64,000 nt of DNA from an uncultured Spirochaetales bacterium. GTDB lineage: Bacteria; Spirochaetota; Spirochaetia; Sphaerochaetales; Sphaerochaetaceae. Shown here piece after piece: positions 44,119 through 52,493 of this stretch; position 1 is the stretch's first letter, and every line of letters begins with the position of its first letter. Where the stretch lies: NCBI GenBank assembly GCA_944390865.1, contig CALXRC010000007.1, forward strand, positions 1 to 64,000, written 5' to 3'. The notes beneath the pieces are model-generated. The model was not told the origin of the DNA. It saw only the letters and a program-made list of their open reading frames with translations, and did not search any database. Both the position numbers and the translations under genes were made by a program.

Positions 44119-45315
44119 TTATTTCCAGTTTTTAAGTGCGCTGAAAAATGCGTTGACGCATTCTGTGTGGTCGCCGCTGACAATTATCTGATGATTGCCA
44201 AGCGGAGAAGTGAGGAAGTAGTCCACGTCAGGGCAGCTGAGCCTGATCTGTGTCCTGCACAGCGTTGCCTCGCAGAGATTTTCCTCAAAGACAGCCTTCT
44301 GCACGGCGTAGCGTCCATCCTCAAAACACTTGAAGACAGTATACACCCCTTTTTCGAACTCGCCTTTGACAGCCACGCTGATTCCGCTCTCAAAGTGTGT
44401 TGTCAGGCTGTAATCCCTGACCATTGACAGAGGAAGCGTGCAGTGTGCGAACACGACAGTCTTCCTGCTGACGTCAATCCTGCTGGGGTTTGCCATAAAG
44501 CAGGGCCTGCCAGTGAGAGTGTTCATGACAATCATTGAAAGCAGGCTTCTTGTATCACCTTCGCAGCTGGCGGGAATTCCCTCGCTGTTCAGCAGGGCAA
44601 GCGCGATGCAGCCTGTGGCCTTGAGCGGTGCGATCAGATCAAAGCAGCGCAGTGATACGGCATCAAATGAATTTTTTTCTATCAGTGCCTTCACGCCCTT
44701 GTAGATCTGAAGTGCCTTGTTCATCTCCTCTGTGCTGCTTTCCTTCTTGTAAAGGTAATCGAAAGACTCATCGTAGGATGCGTCTGCCTCCCTGATCGCC
44801 TGAGCCACTTCCTCCATTGAGATATAAGTCGTCTTCAGGCCGAATGTCTTCTCGCAGACAGCTGTGTCATACTCGCTGTTGATCAGCATGTTGGGGCTGC
44901 CGAGCACACCTACCCTGTAGCCGTTCAGGCGGCCGAGGGTTCTGTTGATAGTCTCAATTTCCTCAAGCTGGGCAGCCATCTCATCCACTGAGCCGTGAAC
45001 AATCCTTCCTGCCTGTCCATTGATCTGGACATAGCTGAGCTCCTCCATTGAAGCTGCAAGAGAATTGTTGGACTGGGTTGTGATGAAGACAAAGGGACCG
45101 GGCATCATTGAGAAGATATGCTTGAAGGCCTGAGCACTTCCGCCGGAAGCGACGAAGATGTACTTGCATCTTTCGCTCTTCAGCTCTTCTTCAGGAACGA
45201 AGCTGACTTCATAGCCCAGCTTTTCAGAAAGGCCCTTCCTGACTTCCTCTGCCTCTTCGAGAATCCTTCGTTTGTCATTCTCAAGCGGTGTTGCGATGAG
45301 CGCTGCTTTAATCAT
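44119..45315 (-). CDS. FucI/AraA-fold protein of unknown substrate
   Basis: 398 residues. The C-terminal half reads like the L-fucose isomerase-related family: SLRCFDLI, CEGDTRSLLSMIVMNTLTG, then FAHCTLP and a block ending in HFESG. The metal-binding residues expected in the family (Glu/Asp in CEGD, His in AHC) are visible. The N-terminal 150 residues form a Rossmann-like region. It may be a sugar isomerase acting on the released pentose, but this is inference. It is the first gene of the operon and has GGAGGT eight bases before the ATG. Confidence 0.75.
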   Translation of the reverse strand: MIKAALIATPLENDKRRILEEAEEVRKGLSEKLGYEVSFVPEEELKSERCKYIFVASGGSAQAFKHIFSMMPGPFVFITTQSNNSLAASMEELSYVQINGQAGRIVHGSVDEMAAQLEEIETINRTLGRLNGYRVGVLGSPNMLINSEYDTAVCEKTFGLKTTYISMEEVAQAIREADASYDESFDYLYKKESSTEEMNKALQIYKGVKALIEKNSFDAVSLRCFDLIAPLKATGCIALALLNSEGIPASCEGDTRSLLSMIVMNTLTGRPCFMANPSRIDVSRKTVVFAHCTLPLSMVRDYSLTTHFESGISVAVKGEFEKGVYTVFKCFEDGRYAVQKAVFEENLCEATLCRTQIRLSCPDVDYFLTSPLGNHQIIVSGDHTECVNAFFSALKNWK

Positions 45316-45326
45316 TATTTACCTCC

Positions 45327-45343
45327 AGTTAGACGTTTAAGTT
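45327..45343 (-). promoter_or_regulatory. LacI-type operator copy 1
   Basis: On the minus strand the core TTAAACGTCTAACT sits between the promoter and the ribosome binding site, 12 bases before the start codon of the first operon gene. The centre is CG, as in most LacI-family operators. Confidence 0.5.
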
Positions 45344-45359
45344 AAATAATTTCTTTTGT

Positions 45360-45388
45360 TTCATAGCAATAAAACCAACGAAATCCAA
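45360..45388 (-). promoter_or_regulatory. promoter of the nucleoside/sulfatase operon
   Basis: Minus strand: TTGGAT (45383-45388) and TATGAA (45360-45365) with exactly 17 bases between. The start site would be near 45353, inside the stretch framed by operator copies 1 and 2. Confidence 0.5.
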
Positions 45389-45392
45389 AATT

Positions 45393-45410
45393 AACTTAAA
45401 CGATTAACTA
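45393..45410 (+). promoter_or_regulatory. LacI-type operator copy 2
   Basis: AACTTAAACGATTAACTA. The core TTAA-ACGA-TTAA is almost palindromic around a CG. It abuts the -35 box of the operon promoter. Confidence 0.55.
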
Positions 45411-45488
45411 ATTCCATACTAAAGCATATTTCAGATCTGTCAACAAAAAAAAACACAGAAAAAATGAAAAAAATTCCATATCGCAAAC

Positions 45489-45502
45489 TAAACCGATTAA
45501 CT
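45489..45502 (+). promoter_or_regulatory. LacI-type operator copy 3
   Basis: TAAACCGATTAACT, differing from copy 2 in two bases, 93 bases further upstream. It could be an auxiliary site for looping. Confidence 0.45.
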
Positions 45503-45536
45503 TGCAGGATATGAACTTCGCTCCCAGGAAGGCTTA

Positions 45537-46922
45537 TCAGTTCCAGCCTTCTGCTGAGATGTTCTCAAAGCTTGCGGTAGCAGGCTTGAAGCCGAGATAG
45601 AACTCTCCCGTCTCTCCGTTTCGCTGCTTTGCGACAATGATCTTTGTCGGCTGGAGGCTGGCATCTCCCTTCGAGTCGCGCACCAGCTTGTCTGTATCGA
45701 TCTTCCTGTTTCTGTGAAGGAACATGACCATGTCTGCATCCTGTTCAATTGCACCGCTGTCACGCAGGTTGTTCAGCTGGGGTTCATTCTTCTCGCCTTC
45801 AGCCTCACGCGTTACCTGACAGAGAACGACAACTGGAATCTCAAGCTCTCTGGCAAGGCTTTTCAGGGCCTTCGAGATCTCGCTGACCTGTTCGAACTTC
45901 TTGCTCGCCGCGGGCATCTCGGCATCTATCAGTCCGATATAGTCAATGAAGATTGCCTGAACCCCCTGCTCTCTCTTCAGCCTTCTTGCGCTGGCGCGTA
46001 TTTCAGAAAGCTTCATGTTAGGAGTGTCAAGAATGAAGAGCTTTGTGTCAAAAAGCCTCTGGGCTGCGGTGATGATATGGTTGAAATTCGGATCCCTCTG
46101 GTTGGGAAAGCTTGCGTTTCTTATCACCTTCAGCGGCACCCGCGAAACACCGGACAGCAGGCGCTGGGATACCTGAATTCCGCTCATTTCAAGGCTGAAG
46201 AAAGCAATCTTGTAGTTCTGCGGAGCCCTGATCATGTTTTGTATGATGCTGATGGCGAAGGCCGTCTTACCGATGGACGGACGGGCTGCAATGATGATGA
46301 AGTCTGTCGGATGGAAGCCGCCGTCAGTCAGCTGGTCAAGACGGTCAAAGCCTGTCTGCAGGTTGCCTGAGTCCTTTCCTTCCATCCTCTCGCGCAGGTT
46401 GACCAGTGCCTGTGAGACATAGGTTCCGATAGAGACATCCTTGTTGTCGATGTTTGTTCCCTGTGCAAGACGGCTGAGCCTGGTCTCGCTTTCATCGATG
46501 AGCTTGATGATCTCCTGGCTGTCATCATAGCCGGCGATAGAGAACTCATTTGCAAGCTGTATGAACTGGCGTCTGAGCGACAGGGAGCGGATGATCTGGG
46601 CATGCACACCCACGCTTGCAGTTGTCGACACATTCTCTGTCAGTCCGGTGATGTAGGAAATCCCGCCGCACTCGTCAAGCTGGTTCCTGCTCTTGAGAAA
46701 CTGGATGATTGAAAGCTGGTCCAGAGTCTTGAGAGGAGCTGAGTCTGAATATGCGATGAAGGCCGCAAAAAGACAGCGGTGTCCTGTGTGATAGAAGTCA
46801 GAAGGACTGATATGCTCCATGGCAGTCTGCAGACTGTTGGCATTTATAAGAATCGCTCCAAGCACAGCACGCTCTGCATCTTCATTGTGAGGCAGTGTCC
46901 TGCCCTGTCTGATATCGTCCAT
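45537..46922 (-). CDS. dnaB: replicative DNA helicase
   Basis: 461 residues from ATG 46922, which has GGGGG five bases before it; an in-frame ATG at 46949 adds nine residues but lacks a site. The N-terminal domain PHNEDAERAVLGAILI, Walker A ARPSIGKTA, the FIDYIGLI strand, VVLCQVTREAE and the C-terminal SGAIEQDADMVMFLHR are all standard DnaB. It unwinds DNA at the fork. It is separated from rplI by a terminator. Confidence 0.95.
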   Translation of the reverse strand: MDDIRQGRTLPHNEDAERAVLGAILINANSLQTAMEHISPSDFYHTGHRCLFAAFIAYSDSAPLKTLDQLSIIQFLKSRNQLDECGGISYITGLTENVSTTASVGVHAQIIRSLSLRRQFIQLANEFSIAGYDDSQEIIKLIDESETRLSRLAQGTNIDNKDVSIGTYVSQALVNLRERMEGKDSGNLQTGFDRLDQLTDGGFHPTDFIIIAARPSIGKTAFAISIIQNMIRAPQNYKIAFFSLEMSGIQVSQRLLSGVSRVPLKVIRNASFPNQRDPNFNHIITAAQRLFDTKLFILDTPNMKLSEIRASARRLKREQGVQAIFIDYIGLIDAEMPAASKKFEQVSEISKALKSLARELEIPVVVLCQVTREAEGEKNEPQLNNLRDSGAIEQDADMVMFLHRNRKIDTDKLVRDSKGDASLQPTKIIVAKQRNGETGEFYLGFKPATASFENISAEGWN

Positions 46923-47013
46923 CAGCACCCCCGGATAAAGTGTTTCCATTCTAGCTCAAGAGAGGCTGATTTGGAAGATATTTCAAAAAGAAAAAAGTTG
47001 TACGTCCGTCAAG

Positions 47014-47044
47014 AGAAAACAAAAACCGCATCCGGAGATGCGGT
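47014..47044 (-). terminator. terminator after rplI
   Basis: Minus strand ACCGCATC-TCCG-GATGCGGT followed by TTTTGTTTTC. It ends the rpsF-ssb-rpsR-rplI transcript before dnaB. Confidence 0.8.
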
Positions 47045-47064
47045 CTGTATAAAGAGAGAAAAGC

Positions 47065-47661
47065 TCAGTTTGTCTCTTCGGCAGCCGGAGCTTCTTCGCC
47101 AGCCGGCTCTGCTTCGCTTGCGGCAGCCTCTTCAGCAGCTTTTGCCTCAGCCTCGGCTTTTGCCTTTGCTTCAGCCTCAGCCTTTGCCTCAGCAGCCTTT
47201 CTTGCCTTTACCATTTCCTCTGACTCGACAACGAGCTTCACATGTGAGAACTCGTTCTCATACAGATGAACTGTGACTGTGTAGTTGCCAACCATCTTGA
47301 TGGAGTGTGTGGCGACTTCAATCTTCTTTCTCTCAACTTCAATTCCCTGCTTTGCAAGTGCTTCCTGGACCATTGTTGAAGTGACAGAACCGAAAAGCTT
47401 TCCGGACTCGCCGGCCGGCACAATGATATTGAGAACTGTTGCATCAAGCTTCTCTTTCATTGAAGCACTCTGTGCTCTCTTCTCTGCCTTGCGCTTTTCA
47501 ATCTGTGCGGCACGGGAAGCAAAGACTGCAGCATTTGTCTTGTTGTAAAGAACGGCAGCTCCTGTCGGAAGGAGATAGTTACGTGCATAACCATCCTTGA
47601 CGACTACGACGTCTCCCTCTTCTCCGAGGTTGACTACATCCTGATTAAGAATAATCTTCAT
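47065..47661 (-). CDS. rplI: 50S ribosomal protein L9
   Basis: 198 residues, against about 150 for typical L9. The N-terminal domain ([32 protein letters not shown]) and C-terminal domain (KLFGSVTSTMVQEAL) are intact. The extra 45 residues are an Ala/Glu/Lys-rich tail that looks like a charged helix. It overlaps the upstream membrane-protein gene by 17 bases. Confidence 0.96.
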   Translation of the reverse strand: MKIILNQDVVNLGEEGDVVVVKDGYARNYLLPTGAAVLYNKTNAAVFASRAAQIEKRKAEKRAQSASMKEKLDATVLNIIVPAGESGKLFGSVTSTMVQEALAKQGIEVERKKIEVATHSIKMVGNYTVTVHLYENEFSHVKLVVESEEMVKARKAAEAKAEAEAKAKAEAEAKAAEEAAASEAEPAGEEAPAAEETN

Positions 47662-48619
47662 TTGAAAACTCCTCTGGTTTTCTTAGTTTTATCCAGTTCT
47701 CAAGCACACCGGTCAGGGTTATGCCGAGAGCCAGTATTATGTTCACCACCTGTACAATGATCAGTATCAGGAGCAGCCATCCGGCTGCCTTGAATGCTGT
47801 CATATGGCTTCCTCTCTGTCTGAGCCGTGCCATGATTATCGCAAATCCCTGAAGGAAGTAGATCAGCATAGTGCACAGGGCAAGACTGATGACAGGCACA
47901 CTGATCCAGAAAGGAACCGCCACAAAGCAGCAGACCAGAACAAAGGCCCACAGTGCAAGGAAAGGATAGACAAACCATTCAGGAACACGGAAGGTCCTTA
48001 TCTTCCTTTCAAAGGCTTCATTCTCCGGATGTGTGCAGGCCTCATAGATAAAGGCAATACCAATATGGTTTGCCACTACCAGAGGAACTGCCAGCGAGGC
48101 TAAGGCAAAGAGCAGGACGAGTGCCATATATGCTGTCACTGCTTCATCAGCAGTGAATATCAGTGAAAGCATTGAGCTTATCGTGCTGCTGTACGCTTCA
48201 ACCAATGTCTGAAGGACATCTGGATTGAAGGCCAGCCAGGCCTCGATCAGGACAAAGAGAATCAAAGACGGCAGCACACTGTATATGATTCGCTCAAATA
48301 CAGAGCGGCAGTCATCTTTGTTCACCCATACAATGGCGCTGAGTATGAGTGAGAGCGGCATGAACATGCTTACCGATATGAAGGTCCACGTTAGACTCTG
48401 GTTGAGCGCATCCTTAAACAAAAAGATGTTCCTGCCCAGAATCAGCACCAGAGCTGCAACGCAGGCGGTGTCCGTGGTTCTCTTCCGGCAGCGCCTATCA
48501 AGAAGGAGAAGCGGGAGAGTGAAGAACAGCGATCCAATGCTTGTCAGGTAGAGCACAAAGCTCACGGCAGCAGCAAGGATCAGACTTCCGGTCTCTCTGC
48601 TTCTTACGCCTTGATTCAT
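47645..48619 (-). CDS. DUF2232/YybS-like membrane protein
   Basis: 324 residues from ATG 48619. The start overlaps the rpsR stop (ATGA). About eight hydrophobic helices and a polar C-terminus. In spirochaetes and firmicutes a DUF2232 membrane protein commonly sits between rpsR and rplI, which supports the family call. Function unknown. Confidence 0.8.
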   Translation of the reverse strand: MNQGVRSRETGSLILAAAVSFVLYLTSIGSLFFTLPLLLLDRRCRKRTTDTACVAALVLILGRNIFLFKDALNQSLTWTFISVSMFMPLSLILSAIVWVNKDDCRSVFERIIYSVLPSLILFVLIEAWLAFNPDVLQTLVEAYSSTISSMLSLIFTADEAVTAYMALVLLFALASLAVPLVVANHIGIAFIYEACTHPENEAFERKIRTFRVPEWFVYPFLALWAFVLVCCFVAVPFWISVPVISLALCTMLIYFLQGFAIIMARLRQRGSHMTAFKAAGWLLLILIIVQVVNIILALGITLTGVLENWIKLRKPEEFSNEDYS

Positions 48620-48897
48620 TTTTTCTCGAAAGGAAGATATGCAAGAACACGGGCTTTCTTGATCTCTGCATTCAGAGCTCTCTGGTGCTTTGCACAAGTT
48701 CCTGTGATTCTTGCAGGGAGAATCTTTCCTCTCTCTGTAATGTATCTGCGAAGCATGTCAGGATTCTTGTAATCAGCAGGCTGGGCACCTGGCTGACAGA
48801 ACTTGCAAACCTTCTTCTTGAATCCCGGCTTTCTCAGACCCATTCTTCTTGCTGAAGAATCACCATCTTTTACAAAAGCTTCATTATCATCACGCAT
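48616..48897 (-). CDS. rpsR: 30S ribosomal protein S18
   Basis: 93 residues. KKVCKFCQ near residue 30 and TGTCAKHQ near residue 67 mark the cysteine-bearing S18 type. [25 protein letters not shown] is the conserved core. The acidic N-terminal 20 residues are extra. A good ribosome binding site lies before the ATG. Confidence 0.96.
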   Translation of the reverse strand: MRDDNEAFVKDGDSSARRMGLRKPGFKKKVCKFCQPGAQPADYKNPDMLRRYITERGKILPARITGTCAKHQRALNAEIKKARVLAYLPFEKK

Positions 48898-48916
48898 AAT
48901 TTAATCTCCTAATTCA

Positions 48917-49477
48917 TCAAAATGGTACGTCATCATCCCCGTATGACTCAGGTCCTCCGACTGAATAGTCATTGGAAAAGTTCTCCTGCTGTGATGGGCG
49001 GGAGAAAGAACCTGAATAACGGTTCTGATTTGCAGGGGCATAATTTGACCCGTTTCCAGCAGGTCTGCTGGACTGCTGCGGTTCACGATGCTGATAATCA
49101 GATCCATCGCTGAATCCGCCATTTCCGTTTGCGGCGTTGTCGCTTCTTGATCCAAGGAAATTCAGCTGGCTGACAACAATCTCCACCCTGCTCCTGTTCT
49201 GGCCGTCCTGCTCCCATCTGTTCTGGCGAAGCTCTCCTGAGATGGAGACCTGCCTGCCTTTCTCCAGATACTGGTTGACTGATTCAGCAGCCCGTCCAAA
49301 ATAGACACAGTCGAAGAAATTAGCCTCTTCTTCCCAGCTATTACCGTCTGCAGACCTCTTTCTTCTGTTGACGGCTATGGAGAAGCGCACTACAGCACCG
49401 CCTCCTGCCTGGGAATAGCGAATTTCTGCTGGACGCGTTAAGCGGCCGGTTAGACATACGTTGTTCAGATCCGCCAC
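48917..49477 (-). CDS. ssb: single-stranded DNA-binding protein
   Basis: 186 residues. The OB fold (NNVCLTGRLTRPAEIRYS, VVRFSIAVNRRKR, FFDCVYFGRAAESVNQYL, GRQVSISGELRQNRW) fills residues 1-105. A Gly/Ser/Asn/Gln-rich linker follows and the tail ends in DDDVPF, the standard tip that recruits other repair and replication proteins. Between rpsF and rpsR, as in many bacteria. Confidence 0.96.
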   Translation of the reverse strand: MADLNNVCLTGRLTRPAEIRYSQAGGGAVVRFSIAVNRRKRSADGNSWEEEANFFDCVYFGRAAESVNQYLEKGRQVSISGELRQNRWEQDGQNRSRVEIVVSQLNFLGSRSDNAANGNGGFSDGSDYQHREPQQSSRPAGNGSNYAPANQNRYSGSFSRPSQQENFSNDYSVGGPESYGDDDVPF

Positions 49478-49507
49478 AGTTGTATCCCTCCTAATCGTCA
49501 GCCGATG

Positions 49508-49789
49508 TTATTTTTCCGGATTGACGAACAGGAACTTGAGCACGAGTGTGCTAAGCTGGAAAATACGGTTGAGCGGCTGGATGGATGATGGATCGCAGGA
49601 AAGCTCAAAGTAGACATAGTGGCCTTTGTCCTGCTTGTTGATCTGGTAGGCAAGTGTCTTGACGCCGAGGTCTTCCTGCTTGCTGATCTGGCAGCCGGCC
49701 TTCTCGAGCTGTGCGACTACAAATGCCAATCCTTCCTTCATCTTCTCTTCGTTTGCATCGAAGATGACAGTGAACTCATAATTTCTCAT
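49508..49789 (-). CDS. rpsF: 30S ribosomal protein S6
   Basis: 93 residues. MRNYEFTVIFDA, the LAYQINKQDKGHYVYFEL strand and the final L/F-rich helix match S6. GGAGGGAA precedes the ATG. First gene of the S6-SSB-S18-L9 group. Confidence 0.96.
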   Translation of the reverse strand: MRNYEFTVIFDANEEKMKEGLAFVVAQLEKAGCQISKQEDLGVKTLAYQINKQDKGHYVYFELSCDPSSIQPLNRIFQLSTLVLKFLFVNPEK

Positions 49790-49852
49790 GGTTCCCTCCT
49801 TGTGGACTTAAAATTGATCCGTTTCTACGAGACGGATAAAGAGGCTTAGTCA

Positions 49853-49881
49853 AAATATCACAGCCGTGTCGATTATGTCAA
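49853..49881 (-). promoter_or_regulatory. rpsF promoter
   Basis: Minus strand: TTGACA (49876-49881) and ATATTT (49853-49858) with 17 bases between. The predicted leader is about 55 bases. Confidence 0.6.
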
Positions 49882-50138
49882 TAAAAGAGAATGAATTATC
49901 TTCAAAAAGAGCTGCAGGGGCAGCTGAGAAGCCGAAAACAGTCCTTACAGAGCGAAGATTGCTGCAGCTTTCTTCTGAATGAGAGCTTTTCCGCTCTCTC
50001 CTGCTCTTGCGCCGGATCCCTGCTGCGATGAGAATCATCTCTTCCCTTTTAAGCTTGACTGCTGGTTTATCTTTCTTCCAAGCTGATAAGTTTCAAATAC
50101 ACAGCAGCAGGCAAAAATTCTGTGCTACACTTGCAGGC
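49882..50138. other. intergenic region between rpsF and the interrupted gene
   Basis: It holds a GAGAGC-GGAAAA-GCTCTC hairpin near 49981-49998 and AT-rich stretches. Nothing here reads as a protein. TACACT at 50125-50130 could be a -10 for the next gene. Confidence 0.35.
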
Positions 50139-50813
50139 ATGAAAAGAATGCTTGATTTACAACCGTCTGAACTGACAAAGCTGACAAAACAGGAGCTGCT
50201 TTATGCCTTTCAGGCAGCTGAAGGCAGAAGTCTGGCTGCAGAGACAATAGGAATCGCCATGCCGATGCTTGTCGACATAACAAATGCCGAATTTGCGGCA
50301 AGCCAGGGAGCTGACTTCATCATTCTCAACATGTTTGACTGCACTGATCCTGTGATCAACGGGCTCAGAGCTGATGATGCAAAAGAGACAATCAGAAAGC
50401 TGAAAAAGCTGTGCGGACGTCCGGTCGGCGTCAATCTTGAACCATGCGGCGCATCAGAATCAGATTCGATCTGGGCAATGAAAAAAGGGCGCACTGCCTG
50501 CAGGGAGAATGCGCTGCGGCTTGCAGACATGGGTGCCGATGCAGTCCTGATCACAGGAAATCCCGGCAACGGCGTGAGCAACGAGGGCATTGCCGGAGCT
50601 GTCAGCGAGATCAAGGCTGCCTGCGGCTCATCGCTTGCCATCTTCGCAGGAAAAATGCATGCAAGCGGAGTGCTGAGCGAGGCGGCTGAGAACATAATAA
50701 CAGAAGAGGACATTTCGCTTTTTGTCAGCGCAGGCGCTGATGTCATAATGCTCCCTGCCCCGATGACTGTGCCGGGAATAACCTGCGAGTATGTCAGGAA
50801 GCTCATAACCTGA
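50139..50813 (+). CDS. TIM-barrel protein, 5' part of an interrupted gene
   Basis: 224 residues from ATG 50139 to an in-frame TGA (50811-50813). SELTKLTKQELLYAFQAAEGR, GADFIILNMFD, VGVNLEP, GNPGNGVSN and VIMLPAPMTVPG belong to a clostridial/spirochaetal family of about 300-residue barrels related to phosphoenolpyruvate phosphomutase-like proteins, whose enzyme role is not established. Reading past the TGA in the same frame continues the family for 78 codons (see next entry). An N-terminal extension to 50007 is not family-like. Confidence 0.75.
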   Translation: MKRMLDLQPSELTKLTKQELLYAFQAAEGRSLAAETIGIAMPMLVDITNAEFAASQGADFIILNMFDCTDPVINGLRADDAKETIRKLKKLCGRPVGVNLEPCGASESDSIWAMKKGRTACRENALRLADMGADAVLITGNPGNGVSNEGIAGAVSEIKAACGSSLAIFAGKMHASGVLSEAAENIITEEDISLFVSAGADVIMLPAPMTVPGITCEYVRKLIT

Positions 50814-51047
50814 GCTCACTCTCAGGGAGCCCTGACAATGACATGCATAGGCACAAGCCAGGAAGGCAGCGATACCGGCACGATCAGAAGAATCGCGCTT
50901 GAGTGCAAGATGGCAGGAACAGACATCCACCATATCGGAGACTCCGGCTACATGGGCATGGCACTTGCTGAGAACATCTTCGCCTACTCTGTCGCGATCC
51001 GCGGCGTCAGGCACACATACAGAAGAATGGCCTCAGCAGGACGCTGA
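50814..51047 (+). pseudogene. 3' part of the interrupted TIM-barrel gene
   Basis: In the same frame as the preceding TGA: AHSQGALTMTCIGTSQEGSD and IHHIGDSGYMGMALAENIFAYSVAIRGVRHTYRRMA, the normal C-terminal end of the family. No frameshift is needed. An internal ATG at 50838 could start a 69-residue fragment but has no ribosome binding site. Nonsense mutation, sequencing error and recoding remain possible. Confidence 0.7.
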
Positions 51048-51051
51048 GGCC
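51029..51051. terminator. perfect hairpin between convergent genes
   Basis: GGCCTCAGC-AGGAC-GCTGAGGCC spans the stop of the interrupted gene and lies 9 bases past the pyk stop. The T-run on the minus side is poor (ATTCTTCT), so terminator strength is uncertain. Confidence 0.5.
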
Positions 51052-51059
51052 ATGAAAGG

Positions 51060-52493
51060 CTAAAGAGTGGCAATCTGCATGCAGTCCGAGGAGTAAGAGC
51101 CTCCTGTCGTGCTTCCGGTGATCAGCGCGACCAGATCTCCGTTTGTCACAATGTTTGTCGACAATGCAAGCTCAATTGCAAGGGCTTTCATGAAGTCCAT
51201 GTCATCAAGCAGCTTTGCCATGACAGGATGCACTCCATAGGAAATGTTCAGCTGGCGGGCTGCCTTTTCATCCGTGACGCAGGCAATGATCGGACAGGCC
51301 GGACGGTAATAGCTTGTGACCTGTGCGGTGCGGCCTGAGACTGTCATGCACACAATGGCCTTGAGATTGAGGAAGAAAGATGCCTCGACAGCAGCGGATG
51401 CAATCGTGTTGGTGATGTCAGCACTGAGCTTGAGCTGGTTCTCGAAAAAGCGTCCGGAATAATTGATCTGGTTCTCCGTATAGCTCGCGATATCGCTCAT
51501 CGTCTTGACAGCCTGAATCGGATACTTTCCTGCTGCGGTCTCTCCAGACAGCATGAGACAGGTTGTGCCGTCATAGATGGCATTGGCTACGTCAGAGACC
51601 TCAGCCCTTGTGGGACGCGGATGCTCGCTCATTGACTCAAGCATCTGTGTTGCCGTCACAACGATCTTTCCCTTGTTGTAGCACTTCTTGATGATGCTCT
51701 TCTGGATTGAGGGCAGTTCGCGGAACGGAATCTCAACTCCCATGTCTCCGCGTGCGACCATGATGCCGTCAACGATCTCGAGAATCTCATCAAGGTTCTT
51801 CACCCCGCTGGCGTTTTCGATCTTCGCGATGATCTGGATCTTTTCTCCGCCGTTGACGTTTAGCAGCTTTCTGAGCTTTCGCGCATCATCAGCATTTCTC
51901 ATGAAGCTTGCGGCAATGAAGTCAACATCATTCTCAATTCCGAAGAGGATGTCATCACGGTCCTTCTCGCTTATGTACGGCTGGTCGATATTCACAGCCG
52001 GAATGTTGATGGACTTGTGGCTTGAGACTCTTCCCGGGTTGTCGACACGGCAGATGATGTCCGGACCCTTCACATCAGTCACTGTGAGGCAGACAAGACC
52101 GTCGTCAATCAGGATCACATTGCCCTTCTCCACGTCCTCCGCCAGATAGCGGTATGTGACGCCGGCGCCATCCTTGTCTCCGGGCCTGTCAGGATCCGAA
52201 TAGAGAGTGAAGGACTGTCCCTCCTCCAGCACAACCGGTCCTTCAGGAAAGTTTCCCACTCGGATTTCAGGACCCTTCGTGTCCAGAATAAGAGGAATGT
52301 GGGCACCGAGTTTTTTTGATACTCTTCTTACTCTGTCGATTCGTTCTTTGTGCTCCTCATGAGAGCCATGAGAGAAATTGAACCTTGCTGCATCCATACC
52401 GTTGAGAATGAGTTTCTCAACCATCTCATCACTGTCAACAGCAGGTCCCTGTGTACATATAATTTTAGTCTTTCGCATATCAGCACTAATCAT
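51060..52493 (-). CDS. pyk: pyruvate kinase
   Basis: 477 residues. MDAARFNFSHGSHEEH, LILDTKGPEIRVG, DGIMVARGDMGVEIP and TRAEVSDVANAIYDG are all present. The C-terminal allosteric domain has TASGRTA-type VSGRTAQVTSYYRP. It makes pyruvate and ATP from PEP in the last step of glycolysis. ATG 52493 has a weak AGG site; ATG 52478, five codons in, is also possible. Confidence 0.95.
   Translation of the reverse strand: MISADMRKTKIICTQGPAVDSDEMVEKLILNGMDAARFNFSHGSHEEHKERIDRVRRVSKKLGAHIPLILDTKGPEIRVGNFPEGPVVLEEGQSFTLYSDPDRPGDKDGAGVTYRYLAEDVEKGNVILIDDGLVCLTVTDVKGPDIICRVDNPGRVSSHKSINIPAVNIDQPYISEKDRDDILFGIENDVDFIAASFMRNADDARKLRKLLNVNGGEKIQIIAKIENASGVKNLDEILEIVDGIMVARGDMGVEIPFRELPSIQKSIIKKCYNKGKIVVTATQMLESMSEHPRPTRAEVSDVANAIYDGTTCLMLSGETAAGKYPIQAVKTMSDIASYTENQINYSGRFFENQLKLSADITNTIASAAVEASFFLNLKAIVCMTVSGRTAQVTSYYRPACPIIACVTDEKAARQLNISYGVHPVMAKLLDDMDFMKALAIELALSTNIVTNGDLVALITGSTTGGSYSSDCMQIATL

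Noticed and set aside
47065-47220. Ala/Lys/Glu stretch in rplI as a tandem DNA repeat or mobile element
   Set aside because: Units are degenerate at the DNA level and stay in frame; a low-complexity protein tail explains it.
50811-50813. TGA as a sense codon (alternative genetic code)
   Set aside because: Many complete genes in the window end at TGA at the expected family end (for example cdsA, dxr, hflK).
50811-50835. TGA read as selenocysteine with the downstream hairpin as a SECIS
   Set aside because: The stem is only five pairs with a four-base loop lacking the expected GU, and the family is not known to use selenocysteine. Kept only as a minor option.
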